NCBI GenBank assembly: GCA_900155495.1
Contig: FTLJ01000076.1
Location: 1 to 64,000, forward strand
From: Porogramme epimiltina
Taxonomy: Eukaryota; Basidiomycota; Agaricomycetes; Polyporales; Polyporaceae
Reading direction: 5' to 3'
Length of the DNA stretch: 64,000 nucleotides
Numbering within the stretch: the first letter of the stretch is position 1; each line of letters opens with the position of its first letter. Below are positions 1 through 13,039 of the stretch, in pieces. The translations under genes and the position numbers were made by a program. The notes under the pieces were generated by a model that had not been told where the DNA came from, did not search any database, and saw only the letters and a program-made list of their open reading frames with translations.

Positions 1-952
1 GGCGGGGGGGGGGGGGGTGGCGGCGGTGGTGGTGGAGGGGGGGGTGGGTGGGGGGCCTGCTGAGGAGCTCGGTGGCGCGGGGAGGTGGGAGGAGGGCGGG
101 GGTTGGGCGTGGTGTGAGGAGGGGTTGGGCATCGTGTGTTGGGCCGGGGTCGGTGGTGGGGGTCGGGGAGGGTGTTTTGGTGTCGTTGTCGTCGGGTGCC
201 ACAACACGCCGAGTCTTCTTCGCCGTCTTCGTCGTCGTCGATGTCTTGTGGAGAGGTCTGGAGGGTCCTTCTCTGAGAGGATGGTAGGCAGGAGGGCTGT
301 GGTGTGGCAGAGCCCAGTCGGCGTCGTCGTTGGGGAGTCGAGAGGAGTCGGTCGGCCGCAAGTCGGTCAACCGCCGGGTGTGCGAACTGCGACGATGCTG
401 CCGAGCCCAGGGCGGTCATTTTGCAGCCACTTCCCGCCGCGCTTTCGACGGCCCAGACGGGCCGGATTTCTTTCCGGATCGATTCTGGGCTCCCTCGGGC
501 TTTTCGTCGCCCTCTGGATATCTGTCTTGCTCCCGAGCTACTCTACGAGAATGGTATTGACTCTCGTTGCTTCGAGTCGGAGGCCTCCCTCGACAGGGGA
601 TCGTGCGGGATGACGGTCAACGTGATAGTCCGCCTTCAATTTGGAATAAATTCGTTCTTTTTCTGCTGATTCGGTCCTCTGTGTGGGACCTATGAACTAG
701 AGGTTGATATAATCCCTCCGCTCCGCCATGAAAGTTGGTGAAGACCAATGTCCGGGGCCAGACAATGGCAGGGGTGCCACAATCGCCCTTCCGAATCGAG
801 GCAAGCATGGTTCCCCGAGGGGCCGGACCCGGCTCGTGACGTCATGCACGTGTGATTTCAGGTTCTGGGAGTCAAGGCTTTAAAGAGCTAGACGGCGCTC
901 ACTCAGCGACCACCACCACCTCCTTCGCCTTTCCGTTCCCCACATTCTCACC
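1..952. other. G-rich left edge, no firm gene
   Basis: The first 60 bases are almost pure G with some T and C, and up to about 300 the + strand is G/T-rich. Read on the minus strand this is Pro/Thr/Ser-rich and open in all three frames, with one frame carrying an acidic Asp/Glu patch near 205-245. It could be the low-complexity N-terminus of a gene leaving the window on the left, but frame and start cannot be decided. Positions 600-950 probably hold the promoter of the downstream F-box gene. Confidence 0.3.
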
Positions 953-1853
953 ATGAGTCTCTTGCAAGACGTTCTTCGCACGCAAACGCTCGATTCTCTC
1001 GACAAGGCCCTCGCCAGTGGCAGGACGTCTCCAGACGATGACGAGGAACTGATCAATGTGGTCAGTATATCCCGTTTCGTCAAAGAGTGACTCGGATGCG
1101 ACTGATCTCCTCGCGCAGATGTCCCTCCCGGGGAGCCCTGGGAGGTCCCGCCCAACCTCGCGCCCCGCATCGCGCCCCCATTCCCCCACCCGCGGCTCCG
1201 TTGCGCGCCCCAGTCCCCTTCAACCTCTCTCCGCGCTGAAGGGCACCACAAAGGACCCTCTCCGCATCCTCCCGACCGACATTTCGCAGCGTATATTCTC
1301 CTTCCTCTCCATCAAGGAGCTCTCTCGATGCTCTCGGGTGTCGAAGAAGTGGAATAGGAGTCAGACCCTCAACTATGGTGAGCTCAGCTGTTCTGTGTGC
1401 GCGGAAGAACGCGCTGACAACGTTTTTAAAGTTTGGTTCCAACACTACAGGAAGGAAAATTTCCATGACGCCAGCTTGCCGCCAGGCAAGTGGACGAAGA
1501 GGGAGTCGAAGCAGAACTGGGTACGTTTCCGTGCTTTACTCCATTCTCTCGCTCTAAGTATGCTTCCCCCTCAGCGGACGACCTACCTCAAGTCCATCCC
1601 CCACCGTTCACCTCCCCAGACTCCCCGATCGGGCTACGAGTCGCCCCGCTCTGGTTACCAGACGCCGAAGGAGATGCGTGAAGAGAAATGGCGTATCGAG
1701 GCGGAGGCCACATCTCGCCCGAACAAGGTCGAAATGCGGGAAATGTACAAGGAGCTCGGAGGTCGGAAAGCCCGCGGAAAGGGGAAACTCGGAGGGACAA
1801 CCGGTATGAGAGATCGCGGAGGGTGGGGCGAGACCGGTCATGAAGCCATGTAG
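953..1853 (+). CDS. F-box domain protein
   Basis: Probable substrate-recruiting subunit of an SCF ubiquitin ligase. The start ATG at 953 opens a short acidic leader; a first intron runs 1061-1118, and two more follow (donors near 1379 and 1518). After a Ser/Pro/Arg-rich stretch comes an F-box of about 40 residues, with the core LPTDISQRIFSFL and then ELSRCSRVSKKWN, where the conserved Leu-Pro and terminal Trp are visible. The region behind it (LWFQHYRKENFHD type) resembles the sequence that follows the F-box in several fungal F-box proteins. The C-terminus has two SGYxSPRS/TP-like repeats and ends basic and Gly-rich. No WD40 or leucine-rich repeats are seen, so the substrate-binding part is unrecognised. 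The F-box call is firm; the orthologue is not assigned. Confidence 0.85.
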
Positions 1854-2350
1854 ATGCCGCTGCCCCTCAACTGCCTAATCCCCTAATCTTGGCAGACCAT
1901 CCCTTTGCTCTATCTTCTTGCTTGTCTGTGTTGCTCCTGAAGGATACTTACCAGTGCAACATCGCTATACGATGTATGTAGAACACCCCCGCCATGAGAA
2001 GGCACTGTAGATTTAGATGTACCTAGTTACGACATTTTTATGACGCTATCTGTATCGGTTCCTGCTACCAATCGATGCCTCGGCGTGTTTCTGGATCGCA
2101 TCGAGACCGTGTATGTTTGAGTTTACCCCGCATTCCCCACAGGCGTGCACCGTCGACTATCGGAGATCTGGGAACTCAGGAGGCGATCGGGAATCGAGAT
2201 CCAGCCTGGAACCCTGTTCGACTCCCGACGCCCGCCCGTTGTCCTTACTCTCTCGCTCTCACTCACCCGCTCTTCCTACTCTGAGTTTTTGTCGACCTGG
2301 GCTCGCACATCCCCCAAACTCTCCTTTGACATTCCATCCAACACGAATGA
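1854..2350. other. Intergenic region / unresolved 5' part of next gene
   Basis: It holds the 3' end of the F-box gene and the upstream region of the pseudokinase gene. A reading frame open from about 2145 without an ATG may be part of a first exon, but I cannot fix it. Confidence 0.4.
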
Positions 2351-5300
2351 CATCGTCGCGGTACGACTTGGACAGGCCAAGACCGGTCAGCATGCCAACC
2401 TTCGTTTTGCGATCCACAAGCCTGACCAACGCCCGATTCTCCAGGCCTCTGCAGCTGGCATACGTAGAAACGGGAGACATTTCAACGTGGCGGCGTCCCT
2501 CTCCGAGCCCCATCTTCCCTCTATGGTCAGCAGCAGATCTCACGCAACGTCGTCAAGTTCAACGCTTCGCACGGTGACGCCGTTCACGTCCATCCCTGTA
2601 AGCAAATTGTCCTACGTCGTTCGACGCGGGCCCGCTAAGATGGATTGCGTAGGATTCGTTCTTCAGGAGGCGGACGGGCATGGCGTTGTTGTCGCAGTCG
2701 GGGTCGGGGTCAACATTCAGAGGGTCCCTGACCCACGAACCGAGTTTCGAGGTAGAGGTGCGCGTTCTACCCTCGACAACCCTTGCAATCCCCTCACGCC
2801 CAATTATTGATGGATAGCACGTTGGAGACATCAAGGCGGTGGACTCTGGATGGATCGACGACGACGTCGAGGTGGGTATATGCGAGCTCCCCGAGGGCAA
2901 GAAGGCCTGCACGCTAAAGATTTGCCTCTAGGAAGTCATGATTGTGTCGAAGAAGAAGGAGCGGAAGAGGCAGCTAAGCGTCATCGTCGAAGCGTCCGAA
3001 GGCGCGGCCCACGCCCGCACCCCCGCCAAGGTGCCTGCCTTCTCTCCGCGTGCCCGCGTAAATCCACGCTCACCGCGCTTCTTCTTCCTCCCGCACCCCC
3101 CTCCCTCCTCGCAGACGTCGAAGCGGAAGATGGTGCCCATCGTGGACGCGAACCACTTCGAGTACGTCCGGACGCTGCGCGCGCGGGGCGGCGCGGAGGT
3201 GATCCTAGCGCGCAAGATCGACCAAGGGCTGGTGTACACCGTCAAGCTGGCGCGGAAGGCGGGTGGGGACGTCCCGGGACCCGCCGCGACGGTGCGCATT
3301 CGGAGGGAGCAGGAGATCCTGAAGGTGCTCGCGGGGTGTGCGGCGCCGTTCGTGGCGCGGCTTTGGTGGAGTTTCGACGACGAGAGGGCGATGTACCTCG
3401 TGATTGTGAGTGCTTGGCGACGTGCACACCGAGCTGCGTTGACTGGGGTCTAGGATCGTTCGGACGAGAGGAACTTGACAAGCATGATCCGGGACGGGGG
3501 AGTGCTGACGGGCCAGGTGGCGCTGTTGTGTGCCGCAGAGCTGGTGAGTCAACGCTTGTCGCTGCGACCAGACACGAATGTGGGTTGATGGTCACTATAG
3601 GCCCTTGCTCTCACTGCGCTCCATGAAAACGGCGTTGTGCACGTCAATCTCAGGCCGGATAATGTGCTCGTTGCGGAAGACGGGCATCTACTTCTCTCAG
3701 ATTTCGAGAATGCGACGTGCCTGCGCAACGATGCTTCTCTGCCCCCTCACAACGACGGTATCCCTGCACTGGAGGAGATGAAGTACCACGCTCCCGAGCT
3801 GGTCCTTGGCTGGGAGTACGATTACTCGGTTGACTGGTGGAGTTTTGGTTTGGTGTTGTATTGGATCTTCACGGGAAAGGTGAGTAGCAGGCATGTTGGG
3901 TGCGATGGGCACATCCTTACACAGAGACCACAGCATGCTTTTTTCAGCGAGACGAGTGTCCCTCATTTGTCCATCCTGCGCAGCACAATATTCCACTCGA
4001 AGCTACCTGACAATCCTCCTGACATGGAGCATTCTGCGTATCAGCTAATTCTTCGGGTGCGTCACGCTATGGATCACGAGGCCTCCACTCATTCTACACG
4101 TCCATTTAGTGCCTGCAACATAATGCGGCTCTTCGCATCGATGGTCCTGGCGTGAAAATGCACGGGTACTTCCAGGAGATGTACGTGGACTGTGATCTGT
4201 CAACATGGGATGGATTGTTGATTGTTTTTATTCGTCGCAGAAATTGGGATGACATCGCCGCAAAGAGCGCTGGAGGTAAGGTCCATTCTCGTGATATTGC
4301 TCCACCCCCTGATGTTCCTATCAGCCCCCTTTCCGCCACAGGATGAAGATATCCATCCACCGCTCCTGCAGGGGTCGCAACCCATTCTGCTATCTCCGGC
4401 CATCAAGTACACTCCTGGAAAGACGCCGGCATTCTCGTTTGACTGGCAGCTCGATCTCCCTGCTAGTGACTCTATTGGCTCCTCCGAACTAGCCCGGGCG
4501 GGAGATAGTCTGAATCCTCTGCGGGTGTACTCGGACCCTCTGCCGAGCGGCAGGACTATGATGCTTGCTGGCGGTAATGCTGTCTTCCCTGTCGTTTCTG
4601 GAATCCTTCGCGGCGACGTTCGTCAACGGAAAGCGTTCTCCCTTAAGGATCATACACAAGATTTAGATGTATCCTTGGCAAATGATATCAGCACAGTCCC
4701 TCTAGATGGCTTACCGACTCCTCCACATTCCCGCTCGGGGAACTTACGCAAGTACTCTAGCCTCAACTTCGACGAACTGGACAAGATAGAGTCTTCATCG
4801 TCGCTGCAGCTTCCAATTGACTCATCTTCGGAACATCTCGGGAATGCTCAGTCGACGGCTTTCTTGCGCAAGTCCAAGTCTTTCCTCACTTTCTCTCGTG
4901 ATTCTCTCGGGCTAGGTGATGACACTTCCAGTCCTGGGTCTGCTCACTGGACGAACAAGCTGCGCAAGCGCCCCCGGCCGGAGTCAACCGCCTCTCCCAT
5001 CCTGGACGACCCTCACATGCCTCTTGCGCCGCCCGTAGAGCTGCCGAAAGGTCTCGAGCAAATTGGGGAAGGAATTGGCTACAACTACCGCGGAGACGGG
5101 CGAAGACGAAGCCTTATCCTCGCCAGCCTCACCCCACGGACGTGCCACGGGATCTTCACCGGCCGCCGCACGAAGCCCGGAGCAAAGCAGAAGCAGCACA
5201 AGGACGACGTGCCAAGCTCGCACAACGATAAGGGCAAGGAGGGAGGGAAGCGCGTGCTGAGCTTGGGTTCTGGAGGGGAACGCGCCAGTGAGCACGGCGA

Positions 5301-5562
5301 GCGGACGCACACTGGGCCGGAGGAGGACGAGGAGGACCTGATGGATGAGGTGATGCGCGAGATCTACGGCGACGATTGGAACGGGGGCTCGTCTCCGCCG
5401 AGGCAGATGCAGGGAAGAGTGAGACGGAGTGCAGGCCTGGGATGGGGGGAGGTGATTGCGACGCCGACGAGGTTTGGGATGGCGGAGGACGCGTCATATG
5501 GGGGGCCGGACTGCACGTTGCGGCTCGTTACGAGCCCGTCGACGCCGTGGATTGATTCTTGA
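2351..5562 (+). CDS. AGC-like protein pseudokinase
   Basis: A kinase-fold protein that probably does not catalyse phosphotransfer. The 5' end is unresolved: coding-like stretches between 2300 and 2760 switch frame at likely introns (for example about 2751-2818), and 2351 is only one possible ATG. The kinase domain starts near 3130 (NHFEYVRTLRARGG). The N-lobe has a Lys in YTVK and a Glu in RREQEIL, but no GxGxxG loop. The catalytic loop reads HVNLRPDN (HVN at 3640-3648), so the HRD aspartate is Asn, and the DFG motif is DFE (3700-3708). The APE-like motif (YHAPELVLG), a DWWSFG helix and the NWDDI tail entry are AGC-like. The C-terminal half is long, Ser/Pro-rich and acidic at the end, with no known domain. 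A signalling scaffold is a plausible role by inference. Confidence 0.75.
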
Positions 5563-5944
5563 CGCGGCGACGTCTGTTCATACATCGGCGGAGATGGGCA
5601 CTGTTTAATTTTTGTAGATTCTAGGTTGAACGTGAATGGGTTTACGAAAGTTCGGGGTAGTACTTGTGAGCATATGACCTGCATGCCCGGAGACGCCGAT
5701 GTCTCAATCAGGGCCTTCCCAACGGTTCGTTCCGCAGGTTGCTTCTATACTTCGACCTGCAACCCTCCTCGTGTGCTACTGATCTAGTGGACGCAGAAAA
5801 TCAAACCCCCGCAACTCTTCATCTACTTAGCAGACAGTTGCTGGTAAGATAATCACCCAAATAGTGAACCAACTTTATTGAAGCCTGCGGGGAGTTTGAA
5901 CTTGGTGCTAGCGCCGCTACGTAAAGAACCACGGCCTAATATTC
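5563..5944. other. Intergenic region
   Basis: Between two + strand genes; no coding potential or RNA gene seen. It should contain the 3' UTR of the pseudokinase gene and the promoter of the ATPase gene. Confidence 0.6.
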
Positions 5945-8690
5945 ATGTCCGGTGGGTGGACTCGGCATGGTATCTACTGGATGACCTTCTCATGCCCCTT
6001 GTGTGCTAGGAAGAGGCGCATATTACAAGCAACTTTATGGCGGGCGTGGCCGCGGGCGGGGAGGCAGCCGTCAGGGTGCCCGCTCCAACAATGGTACCTC
6101 GCGTTCTTCGCCCGACCGTGACATGGAGGACTGCCGCCCAATAAAAAGAACCCGATCTGGCATGTCGATTCTCATACTATGTTCGCGAAAAGATTCTGAA
6201 ACATTCTATGGTTAGATGCTCACGGGTCGTGGGCTTCTGAAGACCTGTTGCAACTGGTCCGGTCCATTGGAGGGAAGAACTACCCTGCATACCGTGACCT
6301 CCAAGGTTGGGCTGCATAGATATCTTGCGTATCTTTACGCATTGGGAGCTTACAGCTCCCTCAAAGGTTGTTGGACATACGTCAATTTTCGTCTACACGT
6401 CGACTACATTCAAGGGGACCCCTATGCTCCGCCAAGCAAATTTCGTATTGAGATGGCCAACTCAGCAGCCGGCTTCCCCAAGACGCTGTTTTCGAATCAA
6501 ATCAGGTAAATAGAGTTTCCGCAGATGCCGAACACTGCTGAGTACGCCTCAGAATGACCGCCTTCTGTGACTATTTGACACGCCATCTTTGTTCCGTTAT
6601 CGACAATAACGTATCAAAGCAGCAGCACCCTGAAAACGGAAACGGAAACGGAAGAAACGCTGGCTGGTCCAGCGAGAAAGGTGGTCAAGTGACCATAGAT
6701 AAACCAGGACAACAGGTCCTCCCTCGCAGCTCAGTAGTAATATTTCCAGATGGCGGGGGGGAGGAAATTATTGAACTCCGATTTTGCGTCAGTTTGCCTG
6801 CTCAAGGTAGGAGGGACACTGCAATCTGTTTTCGACGTCTCGGGTGGACTTCGAACTGATAATATCCCGTCTCCTAACTAGGAAGAACGATCTTGGGAGA
6901 TCCCGCATTGAAGGTCTTCTCGTCCATAATTCCACTCCTGGCAGAGAACCTGCTCTTTTCTTCGCAGGCATCTCAAGAAATTGCTGAGTTCGTAGATTTT
7001 GTGGAAGACCAAGAGGTCTTACGACAGCAAGTGGTTGCATCCGGTATATTATACGCTCTCCATGCCACTCGTGGCACTAATGTGTTTCCCACAGGTTTGG
7101 TAGCATTCGTTCCTAACGGTGCTATTCTCCCTCGGGAAAGTGGGGCTTCTGATACGCCCATGATGTCCCCGAACGTCGTGCCTTTCATGTCACCTCCTAA
7201 CTCTGAGCGTACATTCGTCCTCCCACATAGGGGGCAGATCGCTGGTATGGGAATCCCTCGTGGAATTACAATGATTGCTGGGGGAGGGTTTCATGTGAGT
7301 GCCCCGGGTCTTACCCGGGTCGTGCAAATGCCAATAGTGCCGACCGTGTAGGGGAAATCCACGCTTCTAGAAGCACTTGCTAAGGGATGCTACAACCACA
7401 TCCCAAGAGGTGAGTTTGCCCTTGCATACCGGTGAGCACCGGAGTCACTAACGTAGACTCGCCATAGACGGCCGGGAGTTCATTGTTACCTCGTCTGCTT
7501 GTGTCTCTATTGAAGGCGAGTCCGGCAGGTCAATCACCTCGGTTGACATCTCCCCCTTCATTACGGCACTTCCCGGGGGTACAAGCACTGCATCCTTTTC
7601 TACACAGGATGCTAGTGGCAGCACATCCATGGCGGCGGGGGTCATTGAGGTAGGGCTCATAGCTGCGCTACCCCCGCATGGGCTGGTCTGATTAAGGTAT
7701 AAATCAACCTGCTAGGCATTAGAATTGGGAGCGGACACACTCTTGTTCGACGAGGATACATGTGCAACGAATTTCCTCATCCGTGATCGTCGAATGCAGA
7801 GGCTTATCGCCCAAGACCCTATAACACCCTTAGTGTATAAGGTATTGAGGGTTGTTTCCATCACGTCAAGAGATTAACGTACCGACGTACCTATGCCATA
7901 CAAACTAGGTCCGTGCCATGCTCCGAGAGCATGGGTGTTCATCGATCATGGTCATCGGCGGGTGTGGTAGGCTTTGTGTTCCACCTATGGGAGCTCTACA
8001 GCTGCTTATTCTAATGCGATAGGGGACTACTGTGACGTTGCGGACCTCGTATTAGAAATGAGGGAGTATCACTGCCACGACATTACGACAAGGGCGAAAC
8101 AAGTGGCCCAAGAAATCCCGTCGGCAGTACCTGAGCACGAGTGTGAGTGTGCGTGTTTGTTGCGATGAACCACGCGAAGCTCACCATACCATTATCCTCG
8201 TACAGGTCCAACCTTCGGTTCGCTCCGGGCGAGGCATCTTCAAGGAAACTCCTTGCCTTCACCTGATACAAAACTCGCCGTTCGGAAGCGCACCACGATC
8301 GACATCGCCAGTGATTCTCCTGAGAGTCTCGATTTATCTGCACTGGCACAGCTCGCGCATGATAGCCAGACCAGAGCTATAGCTGCAGCGTTAAAATACT
8401 TGCACAAGACGTTTCGCGCGCAGGGAACGTCGTCATTGCGCGAGCTCCTCCGAAATCTCGAAGAGGTAGTCGACCAAAAAGGCCTAGACGTACTAGTGCC
8501 GCGAGACCGGATCGACGGCTTTCTGGCGCGCCCGAGGTTGCTGGAGATCGGGATGACCATCAACAGACTGGTATGTATCCGTGATTTGGACTGTATGCGC
8601 GGCCCTTTGCGTATAGACGGGACCTGGCCGTCTCATGAGTTATTACTGACTTCGGTGGATTTTTAGCGCACGGTGTCTGCTAGATATTAG
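5945..8690 (+). CDS. Predicted ABC-class P-loop ATPase (MRB1590-like)
   Basis: A stand-alone ABC-fold ATPase of the family once called 'predicted ATPase of the ABC class', known in bacteria, plants and trypanosomes (MRB1590, tied to RNA editing). The first exon is only 7 bases (ATG TCC G at 5945-5951); a 58-base intron ends at 6009, and the protein then starts MSGRGAYYKQLYGGRGRGRGG, an Arg/Gly-rich basic N-terminus typical of the family's RNA-binding end. Next come DLLQLVRSIGGKNYPAYRDL and HVDYIQGDPYAPPSKFRI, family hallmarks. The Walker A motif is GGGFHGKSTLLEAL, split by an intron near 7293-7350. The Walker B region is DTLLFDEDTCATNFLIRD, followed by a PLVYKVR and a VIGGCGEF segment. The stop lies in a short last exon (TVSARY, ends 8690). 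About 9 or more introns. No membrane segments, so not a transporter. Cellular role in fungi is unknown. Confidence 0.85.
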
Positions 8691-8975
8691 GAGGGGCTTT
8701 CTGGTTGAGGACTGTCTCTGGACCATGTATCATACCTTGCTCCATCTTGTGCACGCAACGGCGAGAGTGACACTTCGCGTGTTGGAGGGATAGTAGCCTG
8801 AACAATGGGCAAAGTTGAGGAACTCTTCCGGCATTCGGGCGCCCACCGAAGCGGGCGCCTGTTACATGTTGTAACTGACCTTGTCTCTTCTCGCCACTAC
8901 CTGGGTCTTGCATCGCACCCCACCTCCGTATACGCCGCGCACCCACCTCATTCGAATAAGGGAACACGTCTTCCC
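8691..8975. other. Intergenic region / possible 5' exon of the acetyltransferase
   Basis: Contains an ATG at 8805 opening a short frame that does not resemble a known domain; it may be 5' UTR or an upstream exon of the next gene. Confidence 0.4.
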
Positions 8976-11875
<2,900 letters not shown>

Positions 11876-12338
11876 CTGTATCCGCCCGCATTGTGGGGAA
11901 GGAAGGTTAGGTGGAATAGTATGTGGATGGGAATGTGTTCTAGATGTTTCAATGTGTACCCGCTCGCCCTCAATGAACTTCGCCGTCGAAGGAACCTCAA
12001 TCAAAAATCATCTCACGGGGGACATCGAACCCAATCGCCGAGCACTTCTGGCTTAAGATCCGTGCGCTCTGCAATAACAGAAAGCCTCCTAGGCAGCAGG
12101 GCGGAGCTATGGCGATACACGTACATCGAATACATCGAACGAATTCCAACATCCGGGCGTTACCCGGATCTGCTCTCTGCTGCGGAGGCGTCATCGTAGA
12201 CAATGTAAAAAACATGCGAGCATGGGCTTGGCGTACGGGCGTGGGTCGCATAGCATAGGATACAGCGTATGAATACGTGAGGACAGCGTGCGGGGCGGCG
12301 AAGGGTGGAGGGGGAGGAAGGGAGGGGGATTTGTCGGG
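11876..12338. other. Convergent intergenic region
   Basis: 3' ends of the acetyltransferase (+) and RPL19 (-) genes face each other here. No gene or RNA recognised. Confidence 0.6.
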
Positions 12339-13039
12339 TTTACTCCCGGACGGGCGCATCGTGCTCGACGGCGAGGATCGCCTGCCTCTTCTCCAACACA
12401 CGCGCAGCGCGGCGCTCGCGGGCAGCCTGGAAGACGATAAGGCACTGTATGCGCAGAAAAATTGTTTTCCGGAGCATACCTTGTTCTTGACACGGCGGGC
12501 CTCCATCTGGTCCGTGAGGACCTTGGTACGGGTCTTCTCGGCCTTGGCCTTGTGGATGTACTCCATGAGGACACGCTTGTTCTTGAAGACGTTACCCTTG
12601 GACTTCTGGTAGAGCGAGTGGTAACTTGACGGAAATGGGCGCTCGTGTGAGATGGAGTTGTGAAAAAATGCTGCTAGACTCACAGGTGCTTGTCGATCTT
12701 GCCAGCCTCCCTGTACTTCCTCAACAGCCGACGGAGAACCCGCTGCCTCCGCATCCACTGGACCTTGGTGGGCATACGGGCGTCGGCGGTACCCTTCCTC
12801 TTACCGGGGCCGGTGTGGCGACCCTTGCGCTTCGCGGCGAGGAGGTCCCGGGTGCGCGCACGCGAGTGGACGGTGGTGGGCTTGATGATAATGCGGCCGT
12901 CCTTGATGAGCTTCTTAACGTGCGTGCGGGAGTTGGCGTTGCCGATCTCCGCCTGCTCGTTGGGGTCGAGCCAGATTTTGCGCTTGCCGACGCCGGCGAC
13001 GGACGCGGCGAGGCGCTTTTGAGACCGGAGGTTGACCAT
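12339..13039 (-). CDS. RPL19: 60S ribosomal protein L19 (eL19)
   Basis: Structural protein of the large cytosolic ribosomal subunit. The product starts [20 protein letters not shown] at 13039, continues with [34 protein letters not shown] and [20 protein letters not shown], all near-invariant eL19 blocks, then [20 protein letters not shown] after an intron at about 12613-12682. After a further intron (about 12429-12486) the protein ends [19 protein letters not shown] plus a short tail, stop complement at 12339-12341. Length (about 190-200 residues) matches the family. Upstream, a donor-like site near 13120 and an acceptor a few bases before the ATG suggest an intron in the 5' leader, common for ribosomal protein genes. 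High confidence. Confidence 0.95.
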
